Shown: positions 44,150 through 53,819 of the stretch, one piece after another
Numbering within the stretch: the first letter of the stretch is position 1
Layout: every line of letters begins with the position of its first letter
From: an uncultured Bacteroidota bacterium
Lineage (GTDB): Bacteria > Bacteroidota > Bacteroidia > Chitinophagales > LD1
DNA length: 64,000 nt
Direction of reading: 5' to 3'
NCBI GenBank assembly: GCA_903919075.1
Contig: CAIXGR010000075.1
Location: 52,704 to 116,703 of the forward strand
Position numbers and translations under genes: made by a program
The notes under the pieces: model-generated
Databases searched by the model: none
Told to the model about the DNA's origin: nothing
Seen by the model: only the letters and a program-made list of their open reading frames with translations

Positions 44150-44755
44150 TCAATTGGGCCTGTAACGCTCTTTAAAGTCTTGAATCTCTTTGTAGGATAA
44201 ATCTTTAAATCCCCATGTTTTTCCTTTATAGGTATTTTCTTCAATGTTAAGCTTTAGCTCGTAAAGGTGCATTAATAGTTTCCTAAGTTTTTCAGCTTCA
44301 TATTCTGATTCGAGATAAAATAGAAATCTTTTTGTCCCATCTTTTAATGCGACTTCAATAAAATTTCCTTCTCCGCTTAAAGGGTGCCTACCTTCACGTA
44401 GACCATCATATCCAGCATAATAAATAGAAATCATTTGACAATTTCGATAGTATACTCTTAACTCATTGACTTGAAAAAAATTATCTGTAAATTTTATGTC
44501 CCCAGAAAACGTAATTTGTTTTAGAAATTTTGCTTGAGGAAATATTAGAAGAAAGACAAAAGCAAGTAAGAGCCCGCTGAAAATAAATATGTCTAAAAAT
44601 ATTCCCAATATTTGCCCTTGAACTCTATTAAAAAAATCATTGAAAAACAATCCCAAAATCACTAGGCAAATTACGCTACTAATGACATATATATTAAAAG
44701 CTACCAGGTAAATATTTTTCCTTAAAATATAAGTATTAAAGGTTATCTCCTCCAT
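44150..44755 (-). CDS. Two-helix membrane protein of unknown function
   Basis: 201 aa. Two N-terminal membrane segments (residues about 14-36 LVAFNIYVISSVICLVILGL and about 50-72 ILGIFLDIFIFSGLLLAFVF) and a cytoplasmic C-terminal half with a beta-rich, PH-like look (VNELRVYYRNCQMISIYYAG, FIEVALKDGTKRFLFYLESE). I do not recognise a family. It converges on puuD with a 10-bp gap and follows xdhB on the minus strand by 17 bp, so it may be the last gene of the xdhA-xdhB unit. Confidence 0.65.
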   Translation of the reverse strand: MEEITFNTYILRKNIYLVAFNIYVISSVICLVILGLFFNDFFNRVQGQILGIFLDIFIFSGLLLAFVFLLIFPQAKFLKQITFSGDIKFTDNFFQVNELRVYYRNCQMISIYYAGYDGLREGRHPLSGEGNFIEVALKDGTKRFLFYLESEYEAEKLRKLLMHLYELKLNIEENTYKGKTWGFKDLSYKEIQDFKERYRPN

Positions 44756-44772
44756 TTTGCAGATTCAAACTA

Positions 44773-47058
44773 CTATACCGGTAATGCTTCAGATTTAAAA
44801 GCCACACTCTTCTCATACAATCCCATCAAAACCTTCTCAGGCGTCATAGGTGCATTTAAAGGAATATTTGCTGAAGGGTTGAATGCCTTGACCGCATTAC
44901 GCAATGCAAAGTAGGCACCAATGCCATACATTATAGGTGGTTCGCCCACAGCTTTGGAGTTGAAAATAGCAAGGCTATCTACTTCTGTTTCTAAAGGATG
45001 AATTAAAATCTCTTTAGGCACAGAATAAATATCAGGAACTTTATAAGTGGACAGCGCATTCGACATTAACCGGCCCTCGCTGTTGTAAATCAATTCTTCC
45101 ATGGTCATCCAGCCAATACCCTGCACAATGCCGCCTTCAATTTGTCCACGGTCAATAGCTGCATTCATACTCTTTCCATAATCGTGAACTACTCTTACTG
45201 AATCAATATCATAGGTGCCGCGAATGCAGTCGATGGTTACAGTGTAAAGAGAAGTTCCATAAACGTGGTATGCAAATGGGTGGCCTCTTTCTTTTGTAGT
45301 GTCAAAATGAATCTCAGGTGTAGCATAATGTGCGTGCTCAGCCAAACTTTCGCGATTAATGAAACATGCAGTTACTAGTTTTGGCCAGGTCAACTCCGTT
45401 TTGTTGCCCTTAACATAAACTACTTCATCCTTTATAGTAATATCATTTTCATTGGCCTTCAATTCAATAGCAGCTCTCTTTTTCAATCTTCCTAAAATTG
45501 CTTCGCAGGCTAATTGAGTGGCTTTTCCATTCAAATCGGCAGTGGCGCTGGCTGCGGTGGGCGATGTATTTGAAACCCTGGTAGTGTTGGTGGTTTCAAC
45601 TTTCACTCTGTTTACAGAAATTGAAAAAATGGTTGCTGCTACCTGCAACATTTTAGTATTTACACCTTGGCCCATTTCAACAGCACCGGTGCTTACTCCT
45701 ACGCTTCCATCGGTATATACATGCACTAATGCCCGTGCCTGGTTCATTAAAGTTTTAGTAAATGAAATACCAAAACAAATAGGCATTATGGCAAATCCTT
45801 TTTTGTAAAGTTTATTTTTAGCATTGAATGCATCTACTTCCTCACGTGTTTTTTTAATGTTGTACAATTCATCGGCTCTTGTCCAGCAGTTTTTGGCCAT
45901 GCAACCGGCGGTTATTTGTCCGTAATGAAACATATCGCCATCTTTCAATAAATTTTTCTCTTGTATCACTGTCGGTTCAATTCCCAATTCCTCCGCAGCT
46001 TTTACAATAGCTGCTTCAATTACAAACATTCCCTGCGGACCACCAAAGCCGCGGAAAGCAGTATTAGGAGGCAAATTAGTTTTGCAGCTATAGGCTGTAA
46101 CTTTCGCATCAGGAATATTATAGGTGTTATTGGCATGAAATAAAGTACGCTCCAATACCGCAGGCGAAAGATCGGCGGCGGCACCGGCATTTTGATAAAA
46201 GGTAGCTTCGAACGCTAGTATCTTTAAATCTTTCGACAAGCCCAATTTAAAATCGCTGGAATAGGGATGGCGCTTACCAGTCATCCGCATATCAGCCATA
46301 CGGTCTAAAATACATTTCACCGGGCGCTTTAAATGATGTGTTGCCAATGCGGCCATAATGGCCCAGGTGGTAGCTTGGTCTTCTTTGCCACCGAAACCAC
46401 CGCCCAATCGGGTTACGTCAACTTCAATTTTGTGCATGGGCAAGCCAAGCACTCTAGCAGTTGTGCGTTGAACGGCAGTAGGGCCTTGCGTAGAAGAATA
46501 TATTTTGATGTTGCCGTTTTCTAATGGCACAGCATACGCGCCTTGCGTTTCAATATACAAATGTTCTTGTCCGCCGGATTCGGCAATTCCTTCAATGATA
46601 TGTTCGCACTTTGCCCACTGCGCGCTGGTATCCCCATTTTGGAAAGTGCGGGGAGGCATAATTAATTTATTCTGTTTAGCAGCTTCGCGTGGGTCGACAA
46701 TAACGGGCAGTTTTTCAAACTCAACTTTAATTTTCTTCGCTGCTACCCGTGCAATTTCTTCGCTCTCGGCTACCACTAATGCAATGGGCATTCCCCAAAA
46801 ATCGACCACGCTTTCAGCCAGCAATTGTTCATCAGGAATAATACCACCAATTTGGTTCTCACCGGTAATATCTTTGTAAGTAAAAATACGTTCTACTCCC
46901 GTTACTGCTTCAGCTTCGGTTAAATCTAAACTCTTAATCTTTGCATGTGCCACTACCGAATCGAACGCCACAGCGTAAAGGGTGCCGGCAATAACGGGCA
47001 TATCATCAACATAAACGGACTCACCGCGGGTGTGGGTTCTGGAATCAATGTTTTTCAT
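44773..47058 (-). CDS. xdhB: Xanthine dehydrogenase, molybdopterin-binding subunit
   Basis: 761 aa large subunit that oxidises hypoxanthine and xanthine to urate. Molybdenum-site motifs in order: LGGGFGGKEDQA (219-230), PNTAFRGFGGPQG (331-343), GAVEMGQGVNTKMLQVAATI and KAVGEPPIMYG with the catalytic Glu near 706. The N-terminal a/b hammerhead domain (EAVTGVERIFTYKDITGENQ) is normal. It lacks Fe-S and FAD domains, which lie in xdhA 21 bp upstream. Confidence 0.96.
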   Translation of the reverse strand: MKNIDSRTHTRGESVYVDDMPVIAGTLYAVAFDSVVAHAKIKSLDLTEAEAVTGVERIFTYKDITGENQIGGIIPDEQLLAESVVDFWGMPIALVVAESEEIARVAAKKIKVEFEKLPVIVDPREAAKQNKLIMPPRTFQNGDTSAQWAKCEHIIEGIAESGGQEHLYIETQGAYAVPLENGNIKIYSSTQGPTAVQRTTARVLGLPMHKIEVDVTRLGGGFGGKEDQATTWAIMAALATHHLKRPVKCILDRMADMRMTGKRHPYSSDFKLGLSKDLKILAFEATFYQNAGAAADLSPAVLERTLFHANNTYNIPDAKVTAYSCKTNLPPNTAFRGFGGPQGMFVIEAAIVKAAEELGIEPTVIQEKNLLKDGDMFHYGQITAGCMAKNCWTRADELYNIKKTREEVDAFNAKNKLYKKGFAIMPICFGISFTKTLMNQARALVHVYTDGSVGVSTGAVEMGQGVNTKMLQVAATIFSISVNRVKVETTNTTRVSNTSPTAASATADLNGKATQLACEAILGRLKKRAAIELKANENDITIKDEVVYVKGNKTELTWPKLVTACFINRESLAEHAHYATPEIHFDTTKERGHPFAYHVYGTSLYTVTIDCIRGTYDIDSVRVVHDYGKSMNAAIDRGQIEGGIVQGIGWMTMEELIYNSEGRLMSNALSTYKVPDIYSVPKEILIHPLETEVDSLAIFNSKAVGEPPIMYGIGAYFALRNAVKAFNPSANIPLNAPMTPEKVLMGLYEKSVAFKSEALPV

Positions 47059-47079
47059 CTGTTCGTTTTAAAAATTCAA

Positions 47080-48492
47080 TTACACGGTTTCAATTTGAAA
47101 TAATTCTTCAGCATTAACTTTATCCGGGAACAACTCTAGAAAGTGTGCCAGGAATAATTGCCTTGCTAAAAGTCTTTTATATTCAGCAGCACCCCTCGCA
47201 TCGCTAATGGGTGCTATTTCGATTTGTAAAATTTCGGTAGCTGCTAAAATATTAGCAACCGAAATTTCTTTACCGGTTAAATATTCACAGGTTTTTTGCA
47301 AATAGCGTGGAAATGCAAATACACCACCGGTGGCAGCATTCATACTCTTAATTTTGCTGCCTTCTAATTCAATACTGATGGCAGAATTGGCACTGGCAAT
47401 ATCAAGGTGAGTGCGCTTGCAAACTTTCTCGAAATTAAAATACCAGTTCTTACCGGGCACATCGAAATAAATGGTTTCAATAATTTCATCGGGTGCTTTA
47501 TCCAGTGTTTTATATCCTTTATAAAAATCTTTAAGTTGAATATTTCGCTTTACGCCGTTATTGTTCAATGTTAATCCGGCATTGAGCGCCAGAAAGAAAA
47601 TAGTCATATCACCAATGGGCGAAGCATTCACAAAGTTTCCGGCAAGCGTTGCCATGTTACGGATTGGCGTTGAAGAAATTAACTTCAAATGCTTTCTTAA
47701 TCGCGGAAACAGTTGATTCATCATATCATTCGAACGAATGTCTTCAACAGTTGCAGAAGCACCAAGATAAATAGTATTACCTTCTCGTTTAATACCTTTC
47801 AAGGCACTGTTATCAAAAACAAACTCAATGTCAGCATGAATCATGCTGTCGTGCTTTTGCACATATAAATCTGTTCCTCCGCCCACATTTATTTTTTTGA
47901 TCATTCCATTTTTTGATTTTGAAATTGATCCTAACCGTTCGGGTATTTTAGAAAAATAATTGGGAATATATTGTTGCTGCTCTAACCACGGAATAATTTG
48001 ATTTTTATCGCGGCCTTTTAACTGTTCCACAATATGGCCTGCAGCTCTTTCTAAAGATTTATATCCGGTACAGCGGCAAATGTTTCCATCCATTGCGGCA
48101 ATAGCATTCTCATAATTCGAGTCCTTTTCGCTCATGCAAAAGCCCACCAACGACATTACGAAACCTACCGTGCAAAAACCACACTGCGTTCCGCCTTCTT
48201 CAACAATGGCTTTTTGAACTGGGTTTAAATCCTGCATATTGATTCCTTCAACAGATACAATATGCTTACCCTGAGCATTGCCTATTGGCATCAGGCAGCT
48301 GGTCATAGATTGGTATTTCACCTTCCCATCTTTCAATTCTCCAACCAACACTGTACAAGCGCCACAATCACCCTCGCGGCAGCCAATTTTGGTTCCTTTC
48401 AGGTTTTGCTCGTACCGGATAAAGTCCAACATTACCATGCCGGGTGGTAGGTTGGTTTTAATACTTTTATTATTCAGAATAAATTCAATCAT
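47080..48492 (-). CDS. xdhA: Xanthine dehydrogenase, Fe-S/FAD subunit
   Basis: 470 aa. N-terminal plant-type [2Fe-2S] domain GCREGDCGACTVLVGEL, helical [2Fe-2S] domain GGTQCGFCTVGFVMSLVGF with NICRCTGYKSLERA, then the FAD domain from about 190: NVGGGTDLYVQKHD, YLGASATVEDIRS, SSTPIRNMATLAGNFVNASP and IGD. It carries electrons from the molybdenum centre to NAD. Divergent from moaA with 172 bp between. Confidence 0.96.
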   Translation of the reverse strand: MIEFILNNKSIKTNLPPGMVMLDFIRYEQNLKGTKIGCREGDCGACTVLVGELKDGKVKYQSMTSCLMPIGNAQGKHIVSVEGINMQDLNPVQKAIVEEGGTQCGFCTVGFVMSLVGFCMSEKDSNYENAIAAMDGNICRCTGYKSLERAAGHIVEQLKGRDKNQIIPWLEQQQYIPNYFSKIPERLGSISKSKNGMIKKINVGGGTDLYVQKHDSMIHADIEFVFDNSALKGIKREGNTIYLGASATVEDIRSNDMMNQLFPRLRKHLKLISSTPIRNMATLAGNFVNASPIGDMTIFFLALNAGLTLNNNGVKRNIQLKDFYKGYKTLDKAPDEIIETIYFDVPGKNWYFNFEKVCKRTHLDIASANSAISIELEGSKIKSMNAATGGVFAFPRYLQKTCEYLTGKEISVANILAATEILQIEIAPISDARGAAEYKRLLARQLFLAHFLELFPDKVNAEELFQIETV

Positions 48493-48628
48493 TTGACCTT
48501 CTTTATTTTCAGGTGAAATTATAAAAAATGGGGAAATGAGAGGCGAAAAGTGACCAGTGAAAGATGAAAAATATCGAGTTTATACCCCTAAGTTTCCCCA
48601 ATAGAAACCAAAGCCAAAACAAAAGGTT

Positions 48629-48636
48629 TAAATTTG
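48629..48636 (+). promoter_or_regulatory. -7 element of the moaA-moeA-moaC-mobA operon
   Basis: TAAATTTG matches TAnnTTTG, 28 nt before the moaA ATG. No TTTG is found 19 nt upstream, so it may need an activator, for example a purine- or molybdate-responsive regulator. The gap shared with the divergent xdhA gene shows no known riboswitch pattern to my eye. Confidence 0.45.
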
Positions 48637-48664
48637 AGGTTACAAACCCGGAATAACGCAAAAA

Positions 48665-49654
48665 ATGCTTTTAGATAATCACGGTAGAATTATTAACTAT
48701 TTAAGGCTGGCTGTAACCGACCGGTGCAATTTGCGCTGCTTTTACTGTATGCCGCCCGAAGGCATTGCGTGGCGGCCTAAAGCCGAGTTAATGACTTATG
48801 AAGAGATGCTGCGTATTTGTTCATTACTGGTAAATATGGGTATTGAAAAAATACGCATTACCGGTGGTGAGCCTTTTGTAAGAAAAGATATCATGCAATT
48901 TTTAACTGCATTATCCCAGCTGAACGGATTACAACAAATTAATATTACTACCAACGGCGTGTTAACCGCCCCTTTAATTCCTGAATTAAAAAAGATAGGT
49001 ATCCGGTCGGTAAACCTTAGTATTGATACTTTAGATAGAAATCGGTTTTTAGCCATTACACATAGAGATGAATTACCTAATGTATTGGCAACCTTAGGAC
49101 AATTACTACATCACGATATAGTTGTAAAACTGAATGCTGTGGTAATGGACGGGAAGAATATAGAGGATATAATTCCCTTGGTTGAATTGACAAAAAACTT
49201 ACCGGTTAGTGTTCGCTTTATTGAAGAGATGCCTTTTAATGGCGAAGGCAATCATTACACCAATTTGCTATGGGACCATATTCGCATTTTAAATACCATA
49301 CAAGAAAAATATCCTACTATTCAAAAAATTGCCGACCCGCCTTTTTCAACTGCTTATAATTATCAAATACCGGGGCATAAAGGCACCGTTGGAATTATAG
49401 CTGCTTACACCCGTAGTTTTTGCGGTACCTGTAACCGGATTCGCATTACACCGCAGGGAGTTTTGAAAACCTGCTTATATGATAATGGCGTATTGAATGT
49501 AAAAGATTTAATGCGTGCCGGTGATAGTGATGTTGATTTGCAAAACACATTGTTAGGCGCTATGAATAAAAGAGCAAAAGATGGCTTTGAAGCTGAGAAA
49601 AACAGGATTGGGCATGAGGCTTTACATGAATCAATGGCTACAATTGGTGGATAA
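48665..49654 (+). CDS. moaA: GTP 3',8-cyclase (molybdenum cofactor step 1)
   Basis: 329 aa radical SAM enzyme. N-terminal cluster RLAVTDRCNLRCFYCMPPEG (Cys21, 25, 28), SAM loop IRITGGEPFVRKD, C-terminal second [4Fe-4S] site FCGTCNRIRITPQGVLKTCL, and the C-terminal GG tail (ESMATIGG) needed for activity. It forms 3',8-cH2GTP, which MoaC converts to cyclic pyranopterin phosphate. moeA follows 14 bp later. Confidence 0.97.
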   Translation: MLLDNHGRIINYLRLAVTDRCNLRCFYCMPPEGIAWRPKAELMTYEEMLRICSLLVNMGIEKIRITGGEPFVRKDIMQFLTALSQLNGLQQINITTNGVLTAPLIPELKKIGIRSVNLSIDTLDRNRFLAITHRDELPNVLATLGQLLHHDIVVKLNAVVMDGKNIEDIIPLVELTKNLPVSVRFIEEMPFNGEGNHYTNLLWDHIRILNTIQEKYPTIQKIADPPFSTAYNYQIPGHKGTVGIIAAYTRSFCGTCNRIRITPQGVLKTCLYDNGVLNVKDLMRAGDSDVDLQNTLLGAMNKRAKDGFEAEKNRIGHEALHESMATIGG

Positions 49655-49668
49655 TATTATAACAGGAT

Positions 49669-50886
49669 ATGATACGTGTTGAGGAAGCAGAAAAAATAAT
49701 TCAATCGCAGCTTAGAAATTTTGGAACTGAAACGATTCCATTTGAATCTTCGTTAGGAAGAGTGCTGGCAGAGGAAATAAAGGCTGACAGGGACTTCCCT
49801 CCTTTCAATCGTCCAACTGTGGATGGCATTGCTATCAGGTATGAATCATTTAAAAAGAACATTCGCACCTATAAAATAAAAGCTACTCAGGCTGCAGGTG
49901 AAACACCTTTAAACATTAGCGAAGAAAACGAATGCATTGAAATAATGACCGGTGCGGCACTGCATGATGAATTAGATACGGTTATAAGATATGAGGACCT
50001 AGATATAAAAAACGGAGCAGCAGAAATAAAATTAGAAACGATAGCGAAAGGCCAGAACATCCACACTAAGGGAAAAGATAAAAAACAAGGAGACGCTGTG
50101 GCGGCAGCAAATCAAATTGTTACTCCGGCATTGATAAGCATTGCTGCATCGGTTGGCAAAACTAAATTATTAGCAAAAAAACTTCCGCGCGTTATTATTA
50201 TTTCTTCGGGCAATGAATTGGTTGAGGTTGATAAAACGCCTTCGCCTTATCAAATAAGGTGTTCAAATAATTATACTATAAAAGCGCTGTTGCAAACGCA
50301 TGGCATAAGTGCAGATATGGTTCATATACCTGATGAACCGGAGATAACGAAGCAACAAATAAACAAGTCCTTGCAAAATTACGATGTCATTCTAATCAGC
50401 GGCGGTGTTTCCATGGGCAAGTTTGATTATGTACCGCAGGCATTGCGGGCACTATCAGTAAAGGAACTTTTTCATAAAGTACAACAAAGGCCGGGGAAAC
50501 CGCTTTGGTTTGGCGTGCATGATAACGGCGTACCTGTGTTCGCATTTCCCGGCAACCCGGTTTCGGCTTTTATGTGCATGGTGCGGTATTTTTTTCCGTG
50601 GTTGGAAGCTTCGCTGGGTATAGCTTCAAAACAAAATATGTATGCAGCCTTAAATGTGGACTTTAACTTTGCCCCATCGCTCCAATATTTTTTGCAAGTA
50701 AAGTTAAACATGAATGATAAGGCACAATTACTTGCTACACCCATTACCGGCAACGGCTCCGGCGATTTTGCAAACCTGATTGATGCTGACGCCTTTATTG
50801 AACTTCCGCTGGAAAAGAATAACTTTATGAAGGGGGAAGTATACAGAGTTTGGCCTTTCAAAACATTATTCCGAATCTTAATATAA
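49669..50886 (+). CDS. moeA: Molybdopterin molybdenumtransferase
   Basis: 405 aa. Domain order is standard: N-terminal domain with DFPPFNRPTVDGIAIRYESF (the family usually has SAMDG; here PTVDG), central hub, then the MoCF domain: VILISGGVSMGKFDYVPQAL, QQRPGKPLWFG, FAFPGNPVSAFMCMVRYF, and a C-terminal domain. It inserts molybdate in adenylated molybdopterin. No mogA/moaB homologue is seen in the window to supply the adenylated form. Confidence 0.95.
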   Translation: MIRVEEAEKIIQSQLRNFGTETIPFESSLGRVLAEEIKADRDFPPFNRPTVDGIAIRYESFKKNIRTYKIKATQAAGETPLNISEENECIEIMTGAALHDELDTVIRYEDLDIKNGAAEIKLETIAKGQNIHTKGKDKKQGDAVAAANQIVTPALISIAASVGKTKLLAKKLPRVIIISSGNELVEVDKTPSPYQIRCSNNYTIKALLQTHGISADMVHIPDEPEITKQQINKSLQNYDVILISGGVSMGKFDYVPQALRALSVKELFHKVQQRPGKPLWFGVHDNGVPVFAFPGNPVSAFMCMVRYFFPWLEASLGIASKQNMYAALNVDFNFAPSLQYFLQVKLNMNDKAQLLATPITGNGSGDFANLIDADAFIELPLEKNNFMKGEVYRVWPFKTLFRILI

Positions 50887-50895
50887 ATTCTAAAT

Positions 50896-51372
50896 ATGCC
50901 CGATTTTTCGCATCTTGATAAAAAAGGATTAGCCACTATGGTAGATGTAAGCGAAAAAAAAGTTTCGCACCGTACTGCCAAAGCCAGAAGCATTGTGGTA
51001 TTGCCTGATGAAGTATTGAAGCAATTGACTGATGGCGATATACAAACAAAAAAGGGTTCTGTGTTTCAAACCGCAATTATTGCAGGTATTATGGCGGCGA
51101 AAAAAACCGGAGAATTAATACCTCTATGCCATCCGCTAGGATTAGATAATTGTAAAATTGACATACTTATTAGCGAGCAGCAGGAAATAATAATTGATTG
51201 CACAACGAACATTACTGCAAAAACCGGTGTTGAAATGGAAGCTTTGGTAGGCGCATCTATTGCCGCACTTACCATATATGACATGTGCAAGGCTTTAAGC
51301 CATGATATAATAATTAAGGAGACCAAACTGATTGAAAAAACGGGTGGTAAAAATGATTTCAAAAGAGCATAA
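50896..51372 (+). CDS. moaC: Cyclic pyranopterin monophosphate synthase
   Basis: 158 aa. Family features: ATMVDVSEKKVSHRTAKARS, AAKKTGELIPLCHPLGLDNC (catalytic His and Lys) and GVEMEALVGASIAALTIYDM, ending GGKNDFKRA. Works after MoaA. Its last codons overlap the start of mobA by 20 bp. Confidence 0.97.
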   Translation: MPDFSHLDKKGLATMVDVSEKKVSHRTAKARSIVVLPDEVLKQLTDGDIQTKKGSVFQTAIIAGIMAAKKTGELIPLCHPLGLDNCKIDILISEQQEIIIDCTTNITAKTGVEMEALVGASIAALTIYDMCKALSHDIIIKETKLIEKTGGKNDFKRA

Positions 51373-51988
51373 TAGTACTATAACACCGGTATTAAACGGC
51401 TTAGTTTTAGCCGGTGGCAAAAGCCAGCGCATGGGCCATGATAAGGGAAAAGCAAACTGGCACGACAAAGAGCAACGTTATTACATGGCGGACATGCTGA
51501 AGAATTTGTGTGCTGATGTTTTTATTTCATGTAGAGCAGAGCAGCAGCATGAAATAGATGATAATTACAAAACCCTACCCGATAGCTATACCGATTTAGG
51601 GGCTTACGGGGCCATACTTTCAGCATTTAAATCGCAACTCGATAAGGCATGGCTGGTAGTAGCCTGCGACCTGCCTTTGTTGGATATAAAAACTTTACAA
51701 TACTTAATTAAGCATCGAAACACCTCAGTTACAGCTACTACGTTTGAAAGCCCTTACGATGGACTCCCTGAACCGCTTATTGCTATTTGGGAACCGAGAA
51801 GTTATGAGGCGCTGCTTACGTTTTCAGCAGAAGGAATTACCTGCCCCAGAAAAGCTTTGCGCAAAAGCGAAATAAGTTTGTTGAAGGCTGAAAATGCCGA
51901 TGCCTTGATGAATGTGAATACACCTGAGGATGCTGAAAAGGCAAAAAACATTCTTCATCAACAAAAAGCGTTGCTTTCGCAGCTATAA
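51353..51988 (+). CDS. mobA: Molybdenum cofactor guanylyltransferase
   Basis: 211 aa from ATG 51353 (MISKEHNSTITPVLNGLVLA); a TTG at 51332 would add seven residues. NTP-transferase loop LAGGKSQRMGHDKGKANW and VACDLPLLDIKTLQYL. LAGG with DKG is the MobA (GTP) form; the MocA (CTP) form usually has LAAG. C-terminal VNTPEDAEKAK is typical. It makes Mo-MGD, whereas xanthine dehydrogenases usually use unmodified or cytosine-modified cofactor. Confidence 0.9.
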   Translation: MISKEHNSTITPVLNGLVLAGGKSQRMGHDKGKANWHDKEQRYYMADMLKNLCADVFISCRAEQQHEIDDNYKTLPDSYTDLGAYGAILSAFKSQLDKAWLVVACDLPLLDIKTLQYLIKHRNTSVTATTFESPYDGLPEPLIAIWEPRSYEALLTFSAEGITCPRKALRKSEISLLKAENADALMNVNTPEDAEKAKNILHQQKALLSQL

Positions 51989-52051
51989 CGAAAAGCAATT
52001 CCGCGCCTTTTTAGGCTGGTGAATTATATTTCTTTATGTTATGTTTGTTAT

Positions 52052-53005
52052 ATGTTAACCCTGCCAGTTAAACTTGCTATTGTGCTGCCTTGTTATAATG
52101 AGGAAGAAACGCTTCCCATTACGCTGGATAGTTTGCACAGCAATTTGTCATCCTGGATAAATGATAAAACTATTCACCCGGACAGTTTTATTGCGGTTAT
52201 TGATGATGGCAGTAATGACAAAACGTGGCAGATTGTAGAATCGTACAAAGCCCAATTTAGCGACCAGTTAAAAGGAGTAAAATTATCAAGAAATTATGGG
52301 CACCAGCCCGCACTTTTAAGTGGGTTATTTACATTTAAAGACCAAGTTGATTGCGTTATTACTATTGATGCCGATTTGCAAGATGATGTTTCGGTGATGA
52401 AAGATATGCTGGCTTTGTATAACAATGGCTTTGAAATAGTTTACGGGGTTATGAAATCAAGAGCGTCGGATTCTTTTATGAAAAAGAATACAGCACATTT
52501 ATTTTACAAGCTGCTGCACTTAATGGATATTGATGTTGTTTTTAACCATGCCGATTACCGGTTAACCAGCAGCAAGGCTATAAATGCCTTAGAAGGTTTT
52601 AAAGAAGTAAATTTATTTCTGCGAGGTATTTATCCTATTCTGGGATTTAAGACTGCTAATGTATTTTACGATAGAAAAGAAAGGGTTGCCGGCGAAACAA
52701 AATATCCGTTAGGCAAAATGATTTCGTTTGCACTGCACGGAATAACTTCTTTTACCATCTCTCCGCTTCGCTGGATTTTTTATGCGGGACTTATTATTTT
52801 CTGTGCTAATATGATCATGTCCGCTGTTTTTATTTATGCTTTTTTTCATGGCTCAACAGTCAGGGGGTGGACATCAACCATTCTCTCTATATATTTTATT
52901 GGCAGTGTGCAATTAATGGCTATGGGTATTATTGGCGAATATCTTGGCAAGGTTTACCAGGAAACGAAGCAACGCCCAAGATATATTGTTGAAAAGGAAA
53001 TTTAA
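52052..53005 (+). CDS. Polyprenyl-phosphate-type glycosyltransferase family 2 with two membrane helices
   Basis: 317 aa from ATG 52052 (MLTLPVKLAIVLPCYNEEET). GT-A core: IAVIDDGSNDKTWQIVESY, KGVKLSRNYGHQPALLSGLF, ITIDADLQDDVSVMKDML (DAD metal site). C-terminal two membrane helices (WIFYAGLIIFCANMIMSAVF, STILSIYFIGSVQLMAMGII) as in GtrB/bactoprenol glucosyltransferases. Moves sugar onto a lipid carrier. Inserted between mobA and moaE without obvious pathway link. Confidence 0.9.
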   Translation: MLTLPVKLAIVLPCYNEEETLPITLDSLHSNLSSWINDKTIHPDSFIAVIDDGSNDKTWQIVESYKAQFSDQLKGVKLSRNYGHQPALLSGLFTFKDQVDCVITIDADLQDDVSVMKDMLALYNNGFEIVYGVMKSRASDSFMKKNTAHLFYKLLHLMDIDVVFNHADYRLTSSKAINALEGFKEVNLFLRGIYPILGFKTANVFYDRKERVAGETKYPLGKMISFALHGITSFTISPLRWIFYAGLIIFCANMIMSAVFIYAFFHGSTVRGWTSTILSIYFIGSVQLMAMGIIGEYLGKVYQETKQRPRYIVEKEI

Positions 53006-53028
53006 GGCTTGCTATTTTACACATCATT

Positions 53029-53736
53029 ATGACGGACAAAAAACCTTTCGACGATTTTGATGAGTTTGCCGATGATTACCGGGCGATACATGGAAAACAG
53101 ACCAATAAAATTGGGGTTGACAGCGAATATTTTTCTGAATTAAAAATTCAACAATTACGAGCCGAAGAAGGTGCAGCTGAGCAAAACGTTCGCATTTTAG
53201 ATTTTGGTTGCGGCGATGGAATTGCAGAGAAATATTTTCCAAAATATTTTCCAAAAGCTCAAATTACAGGAATAGATGTATCGATAGAGAGCATTGAAAT
53301 TGCGAGGAAAAAAAATTATCCGGATTCTGATTTTGAACTTTTTAATGGCACCCGCATTCCTTTTGAAGATAATAGCTTTGATATAATTTTTGTTTCGATG
53401 GTTTTGCACCATATAGATGCAAACATTCACGAAAAAATATTTACTGAGTTTAAGCGAGTTTTAAAACCAGGATCGCGATTATATATTTTTGAACACAATC
53501 CACTTAACCCGGTAACCAGATATTTTGTGAATACCTGCGAGTTTGACAAAGATGCCCGGTTGGTATGGCCTTATAAATTAAAACAGAAATTAGGTGGATT
53601 GGGATTTAAAAACACTGCCCTGCGTTTTACTTTCTTCTTCCCACGAGTAGGCTTTTTGAAAAAAATTACATTTTTGGAAAATCACCTTAAATGGTTTTTT
53701 ATTGGCGGGCAGTATTATATTAAGACTAATAAGTAA
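53029..53736 (+). CDS. Class I SAM-dependent methyltransferase
   Basis: 235 aa. SAM motif I VRILDFGCGDGIAEKYFP, motif II QITGIDVSIESIEIARKK, motif IV NSFDIIFVSMVLHHI. Substrate unknown; the C-terminal hydrophobic stretch and its place after a lipid-carrier glycosyltransferase (23-bp gap) suggest cell-surface polysaccharide or lipid. A perfect 12-bp tandem duplication encodes KYFPKYFP near residue 70. Confidence 0.88.
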   Translation: MTDKKPFDDFDEFADDYRAIHGKQTNKIGVDSEYFSELKIQQLRAEEGAAEQNVRILDFGCGDGIAEKYFPKYFPKAQITGIDVSIESIEIARKKNYPDSDFELFNGTRIPFEDNSFDIIFVSMVLHHIDANIHEKIFTEFKRVLKPGSRLYIFEHNPLNPVTRYFVNTCEFDKDARLVWPYKLKQKLGGLGFKNTALRFTFFFPRVGFLKKITFLENHLKWFFIGGQYYIKTNK

Positions 53737-53751
53737 TTTCCTTTTCAGGGC

Positions 53752-53759
53752 TATCTTTG
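53752..53759 (+). promoter_or_regulatory. -7 element upstream of the DinB-family gene
   Basis: TATCTTTG fits TAnnTTTG and lies about 60 nt before the ATG at 53820. A TTTG at the proper distance is not seen. Confidence 0.4.
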
Positions 53760-53819
53760 CTTCTAGCTTAAAATAAAAACCTCACGTTGCCGTCTTAAAC
53801 AAATAAAACAACTAATAGT

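Noticed and set aside
48493..48664. Possible molybdenum-cofactor riboswitch between xdhA and moaA
   Set aside because: The region is short and AT-rich, and no long conserved multi-stem pattern could be recognised by eye; only a -7 promoter element is supportable.
50472..50993. 173-aa antisense ORF across the moeA-moaC junction
   Set aside because: It covers two confidently identified genes and has no recognisable domain.
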